64,000 bases of DNA from assembly GCA_950295325.1 (NCBI GenBank), contig OX485804.1:24490001-24554000 (forward strand). Reading direction: 5' to 3'. The position numbers and the translations under genes were made by a program. Each line of letters begins with the position of its first letter. The first letter of the stretch is position 1. Shown one piece after another: positions 59,517 through 64,000 of the stretch. Below the pieces are notes generated by a model. It was not told the origin of the DNA and searched no databases. It was given only the letters and a program-made list of their open reading frames with translations. This DNA is from Polytrichum commune (lineage: Eukaryota > Streptophyta > Polytrichopsida > Polytrichales > Polytrichaceae).

Positions 59517-59548
<32 letters not shown>
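59517..59548 (+). repeat. (CA)n microsatellite
   Basis: Sixteen CA units in a row. Confidence 0.95.
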
Positions 59549-59549
<1 letters not shown>

Positions 59550-59610
59550 TTTGCTTAGGTACATTTCATAATTTAGATTTGAATTTTTTTGATGAAATTG
59601 ATGTTCAAGC

Positions 59611-59850
59611 TTTATAGATGTGGTAGTTGGAGACACCACATAACTTATGTCTAATAATGATAAATGATAGTTAACTAATTCAATTTTAGCTACTCATTCA
59701 AAGAATTTAATAGAGTAGAAGAAGCTTTGATGAAGCCGATGTTTGGGAATTTCGAAATGACTTGGTTAACTAATAAGTATAAGCAAGTTTTGGGCGTTAT
59801 AGATGTGGTAGTTGGAGACTTCACATAACTCATGTTTGATAATAGTAGGT
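59611..59850 (+). repeat. Short direct repeat pair
   Basis: TTATAGATGTGGTAGTTGGA and the following AGAC-x-CACATAACT-x-ATGT-x-TAATAAT-x-GTAATGG-type blocks occur at 59611-59670 and again at 59796-59860, about 185 bp apart. Confidence 0.6.
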
Positions 59851-61635
59851 AATGGTTCTTTAGTTTGTCCTTTCATTCCCCTTTCATTCAGCATGGTTTA
59901 TCTCATTGAGATAATGAATTATTGAAGTAGTCTATGAAATCCTATATTCTATAATCTTATAAAAGTATATAATTGTTGATTAATCTTACATATCACATGT
60001 ATCCATCATCCTTTGGATACTCTCTCAAGTGTTATCACTTATTGATATCTCAATGATAAGAGATATTAATTTTCTCAAAAGTTATGAGTGTCCAAATCTC
60101 AACACCCAAAATTCAACCTAATTGTCTCAATTCCAATTTATCTCAAACTCAATCAAATCATAATTTTGTATAAAGTAGACCAATTTTTTGGTAATTTATA
60201 TTCCACGACCTAAATTGGATACCATCAATAGTTGGGTGGAGCATCGCGGAGCCTTTAATTATTTAAAATTTGTGCTTGAATAACTGATTTGGTTTGTCGG
60301 AGTTGATCCATAATCAACTTTCCAAATCCTCTCATCCTTGCAAACAGTCTTCAACAACTATGCATACATTATGTTATTCACACATAATATGTGTTGCTTG
60401 TGGGCCTTGTGTTATTCATTTGTCCTTCTCTACTCTTTAATGCATAATCTTAGTAGTTTAAATCAATTGAGATGAAATGTTGTGTATTTTAGGGAGTGTC
60501 CGGTATTTGCAAAGTGCGCACATACGGTGTATGAAAACTACATATCACAAGGTGTATCTCTATGGGGGTGGGGTGGCTATGAGATGCCCAAACCAAAAGC
60601 ATAAACTTAAAGAAATGGGTTTAGAAACAAGGGCTCTCAACTTTTTGGGAGTTTTATAATTATCGCTTGGGGTAGCCTATGGGTAGCTGCAACAAGAGAG
60701 GGAAGGTGAGCGATGAGCGGTGACCATAAGAACATAGACATTTCTTTGATCTATTTTGAGTGTATTGTTAAACTTATAGCATTGTCTCCCTCATCACATA
60801 GATTGTGCCAGGTCAATAGTTGAACTATTTTCTTTGAATAACTAGCGGTTGCTACAGTGATTGTGTGGTTGTGATTTTGAGATAAAAGCTAATCAATTAT
60901 TTCAGAATATGAGTTATACTTGGATTGCCAATGTCCGATTAAACCATCTTCTTTGAGTCTAAAATTGAAAATAATTGTTTTGTGTAGTGGTTGCATTGAA
61001 TTGAATTTGTATTACCAAATGAAATTGATTAGGTCGAAGCTATGAGTATATTTGTCAATGTAAGATGAAAGATCTAAGATTAATAGGAATTGATTGAAAT
61101 TGTGAGAGTGTAACTTTGTATGAATGCATAATTGAGAGGCGAGCAAGAACAAATTGGCTTGACTGCGATCAAGGATTATGTGAAGATAAGGAAATAAGAA
61201 TCAGAGTGATTAGTATTCCATGTTAATGATAAAGAAGAAGTCAAAATTGAATTGAACTAATAGTGAGTGGATTTATCAACAAGTGATGAATGTACATTTG
61301 AAACTTAAGAGTTTCCATAAAACTAAGAAGGTGTTGATACAAAATGTCAAGTAAACCGTAGCCTACCAACGCTCAAAAAACAAGGAAGCTTGAATGACTA
61401 GGATAGAATGTGTTGAAAATTAATGGAATGGATGTGGAAAGCAAAGACCATTGTGAACTAAGATTGAGAAGGAGTCACCTTGTAAAAGGGAGGAATTAAG
61501 AGTTATTGACGATTACTTGGGAGATGAGCCACTTGAGTAACATAAGTCATGTGAAAGACAAAGGAAGTGTTTAAGACATAGAATGTTAAGGGTTAGTCTA
61601 CAAGAGGAAACTATTGATGATTTTGGAGACCACGT

Positions 61636-61935
61636 GTGTCGCCCACCTCTCCATGAGCACCGCCCGAAACACCACGGGCACAAGTGGGGACCCAGGAGTG
61701 ACACCCGGAATTTGTGGCACCATTGGTGAAAGGGTCCAAATGATCCTAGTGTGGGTGAGGGCCCCGGGCTTTGGGATTGCCTCCCACCCACGGAGACTAG
61801 GAGTCACGAGGGTAAGGCCATAAGCTATGAATAGCTAATGGCGTCCGGACTCTAAAATGCTCAAGAACACCTCAATCAGAGGTGTGAGCTAGGAGATATG
61901 GCAATTTGAGTGGGGCGTGTCACTCTGGGGTCCCC
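61636..61935 (+). repeat. Dispersed cassette, copy A
   Basis: Begins GTGTCGCCCACCTCTCCATG and runs through ATCCTAGTGTGGGTGAGGGC, GCCTCCCACCCACGGAGACT, CACCTCAATCAGAGGTGTGA and GAGATATGGCAATTTGAGTG. Copies B (62969-63120) and C (63121-63420) follow about 1.3 kb downstream. A short inverted piece (CCCATGGTGTTTCGGGCTCG) lies just after it at about 61,941-61,960. Copies A and C share the full length; B stops halfway. It may be a retroelement LTR or UTR. Confidence 0.7.
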
Positions 61936-61984
61936 CTTATGCCCATGGTGTTTCGGGCTCGTGCACGACACGGCCCTTGATCCA

Positions 61985-62880
61985 TAAAAACATAGGTAAT
62001 TCCTTGGCCTAGCCAATCACTACCGCCACTTCATTCAAGATTTTTCTAAGGTTGCTAGGAAGTTGTCGGACATGTTCGAAAAGTGGCTATCCCAAGAATG
62101 GGATGACCCTTGTCACCAAGCCTTTGGGGAGCTAAAAAACAAGTTGATTTTGCCATGTGTGCTCAAGTTCTCGGAGTTTGATAATTCTTTTGAGGTGCAT
62201 ACAGAGGCAAAGGACTTTGCCATTGGCATAGTGTTGATGCACGATGGATGGCCCATTGCATACGAGAACAAGAAGCTCCATGGTTGTCAAAGGAGATGGT
62301 CAATTCATGAGAAATATTTCTTTGCCGTAATGCATTGCTTGAAGATGTGATGACATTATTTGGGGTTGCACAAAGCCAAGGTCTACACGAACAATGTGTC
62401 GTTGAAGTATTTTGGGACACAAACGCAAGTGAGCGCCAAACCATTGCAATGGCATATTACCTTGGCTCTTATGAATGTGGATTTGATCCACAAACCAAGC
62501 CGTGACAATATGGTGTTGTACATCCTAAGTGGACATAAGGAGTTCCAAACAATGAGCACAATCCAAAACCTTGTGGCTAATCTACAATGGTAAATGAAAC
62601 TTGTAACGCAAGATAAGGGATGAGTACATCAACAACTCCAAAGCACAAAGGCTTCTAGGTGAGTTTCGCAAGGGCAAGGCGTTTAAAGATGTCAAGTTGG
62701 TGGACATATTGCTCAAGTGTAAGCAAAGTCGAGTGTATGTGCCATAAGGCCAATAAAATATATTGGTCTCGAAGGAAGAATATGATAGTTCCATTGCCGG
62801 CCATATAGGAGAAAAAACCACCATAGAATGATGTCAAGGAGGTACCATTGGTCGTGCATGAAGGAGTATATAACCCACTT
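61985..62880 (+). pseudogene. Decayed Ty3/Gypsy pol fragment (reverse transcriptase end, RNase H, integrase zinc region)
   Basis: Frame 62063-62350 reads through CHQAFGELKNKL, FEVHTEAKDFAIG, the RNase H pattern HDGWPIAYENKKL and a YTVHEKE-like IHEKYFFAVMHCL. A TGA then breaks the frame and the match continues with RHYLGLHKAKVYTNN, LQWHITLALMNVDLIHKPSRDN and, after further stops, VYVP and AGHIGEKT, which fits the H2C2 zinc-binding start of Ty3/Gypsy integrase. The first catalytic Asp of RNase H (usually TDAS) is replaced (TEAK). Many stops and indels make it a dead fragment, without LTRs that I can identify. Confidence 0.75.
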
Positions 62881-62968
62881 TGTCAAATCCCAACCGAACC
62901 AAGCCTCTTACCAAAAGTAAACTCGCATCTTGTAAACGTTGCCTATCCAGCCAATGCCATGGCTATCA

Positions 62969-63420
62969 TGCACCTCTCCATGAGGAGTGCCCGAAATACC
63001 ATGGTTACAAGGGGGACCCTAGAATGACACCTACGACTTGTGACACTATTAGTAAAAGGGCCCAAGTGATCCTAGTGTGGGTGAGGGCCCCAAGTGTTGG
63101 GAACGCCTCCCCACCCATGGTGTCGCGCACCTCTTCATGAGGAGTGCCCAAAACACCATGGGCACAAGGGGGACCCCATAGCGACACCTGGGACTTGTAG
63201 CGCCATTGGTGAGAGTGCCCAAGTGATCCTAGTATGGGTAAGGGCCCGGGCGTTGGGAATGCCTCCCACCCATGGAGACTAGGAGGCACAAGGATAATGT
63301 CATAAGCTATGCATAATTTATGGCGTGGTGATTATAGAATGCTCAAAAACACCTCAATCAAAGGTACGAGCTAGGAGATATGGCAATTTGAGTGGGACGT
63401 TGTTCTGGGGCATCGCCCTG
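62969..63420 (+). repeat. Dispersed cassette, copies B and C in tandem
   Basis: Copy B (62969-63120) and copy C (63121-63420) repeat the start of copy A: CACCTCTCCATGAGGAGTGC, then ATGGGCACAAGGGGGACCC, then CAAGTGATCCTAGTRTGGGT and GGGAATGCCTCCCACCCATGG. Copy C also has the tail with CACCTCAATCAAAGGTACGA and GAGATATGGCAATTTGAGTG. The B-C period is 152 bp. Confidence 0.7.
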
Positions 63421-64000
63421 ATATATCAGTGGCATGGGAGTGGCTCCTGTGACTGCCAAGGTTTGAACAAGCATAACTTCCTTAGTACTTGCCCAAATGA
63501 GGCAAGTGAGCAATCCATCATCATCTACGTGAAACGTAAATGACGATGAAGTAATTTTTTTTAGCATCAAAGATCATACAAAGAAGTTATGGTGTTCTAA
63601 AGTTGTTTAGGTTGGAAGCCCCAATGGCTAAGGGAGAATATCTACTTGGCTCCAACTCTTGGTAGAGAGGCAAAAGGTTTCTTGACGGTGGGATAGGGGC
63701 CCTACCAAAAGTTTAGAGGCTCATATGGGTGAGGTGGTGTGGCGCACCCACCCGAGGCTGAATGATATGGTTTTCATGAGCATTGGCCCAATGTGAGGGC
63801 ATAGTTGCCTAGTATGGTTCGGGTTGTTTTAATGTTGTTCCATCAATGCAATGATCAACATAAGATTGGACTTCCATGGATGAAAGTCCATAACTAAGAA
63901 TTGATTACCAATTAAGGGGTGAGTCCCGAAAGCAAAGTAGGATGGTTGGTCCCCTCCTGTGAACTATAAGGTTTGCGGTATGAGGAACTAACCATTTGCA
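63421..64000. other. No supported feature
   Basis: No recognisable gene or bounded repeat up to the window edge. Confidence 0.45.

Larger units (their letters stand above)
58761..61620. other. Gene-poor interval with microsatellites
   Basis: No gene recognised. It contains an (AT)n run (59270-59290), a (CA)n run (59517-59548) and a direct repeat of about 55 bp at 59611-59665 and 59796-59850 (TTATAGATGTGGTAGTTGGA). The rest is AT-rich. Confidence 0.5.

Overview
The window is nuclear DNA of a land plant with a large, repeat-rich genome. The evidence is two spliced genes with GT-AG introns, one of them clearly a plant BAT1/GABP-type amino-acid permease, set in long AT-rich stretches filled with plant-type transposons (hAT, MULE-like, Tourist-like MITEs, a tRNA-type SINE, Ty3/Gypsy remnants, solo LTRs and a very large non-LTR retrotransposon). 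Low gene density and many old repeats suggest a gymnosperm, fern or lycophyte rather than a compact angiosperm, but I cannot name the species. No rRNA, genuine tRNA gene, CRISPR array or bacterial operon was seen.

Layout. 1-25,000: no gene recognised; decayed repeats and small inverted-repeat elements near 6.2, 15.3, 16.9, 17.1, 20.8 and 21.9 kb. 25,001-26,106: a hAT transposon with terminal inverted repeats, an 8-bp target-site duplication and a C-terminal transposase remnant. 27,574-31,888 (minus): an apparently intact seven-exon BAT1-like transporter of about 542 residues. 33,340-36,000: a cluster of repeats, including a MULE-like foldback with a 9-bp duplication and a Tourist-like hairpin with TAA duplication. 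37,205-38,730 (minus): a small four-exon gene of about 160 residues that I cannot name, with a 35-bp micro-exon. 41,520-41,720: a tRNA-derived SINE. 61,600-63,420: a decayed Ty3/Gypsy pol fragment flanked by a repeated cassette.

The most striking region is about 41,740-57,000 (minus): a giant, lightly damaged non-LTR retrotransposon. In its 5'-to-3' order it has an ORF1-like reading frame (56,904-55,099), an A/C-rich low-complexity stretch with long open frames, an ORF carrying a textbook 2A ribosome-skipping motif (CGDIESNPGP, 48,790-48,761), an APE-type endonuclease, a reverse transcriptase (YADD), an unusual linker domain, an RNase H, a zinc-binding motif and a conserved C-terminal tail. 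Two solo LTRs of one family, in opposite orientation and each with its own 5-bp duplication (GGGTG and AAGGG), have inserted into it and make a 5.7-kb imperfect palindrome. Removing each LTR with one duplication copy rejoins open frames on both sides. At the left LTR this places a basic low-complexity frame directly upstream of, and in frame with, the 2A motif.

The two host genes share a strand but show no functional link. Most of the remaining sequence is best read as layers of transposon insertion.
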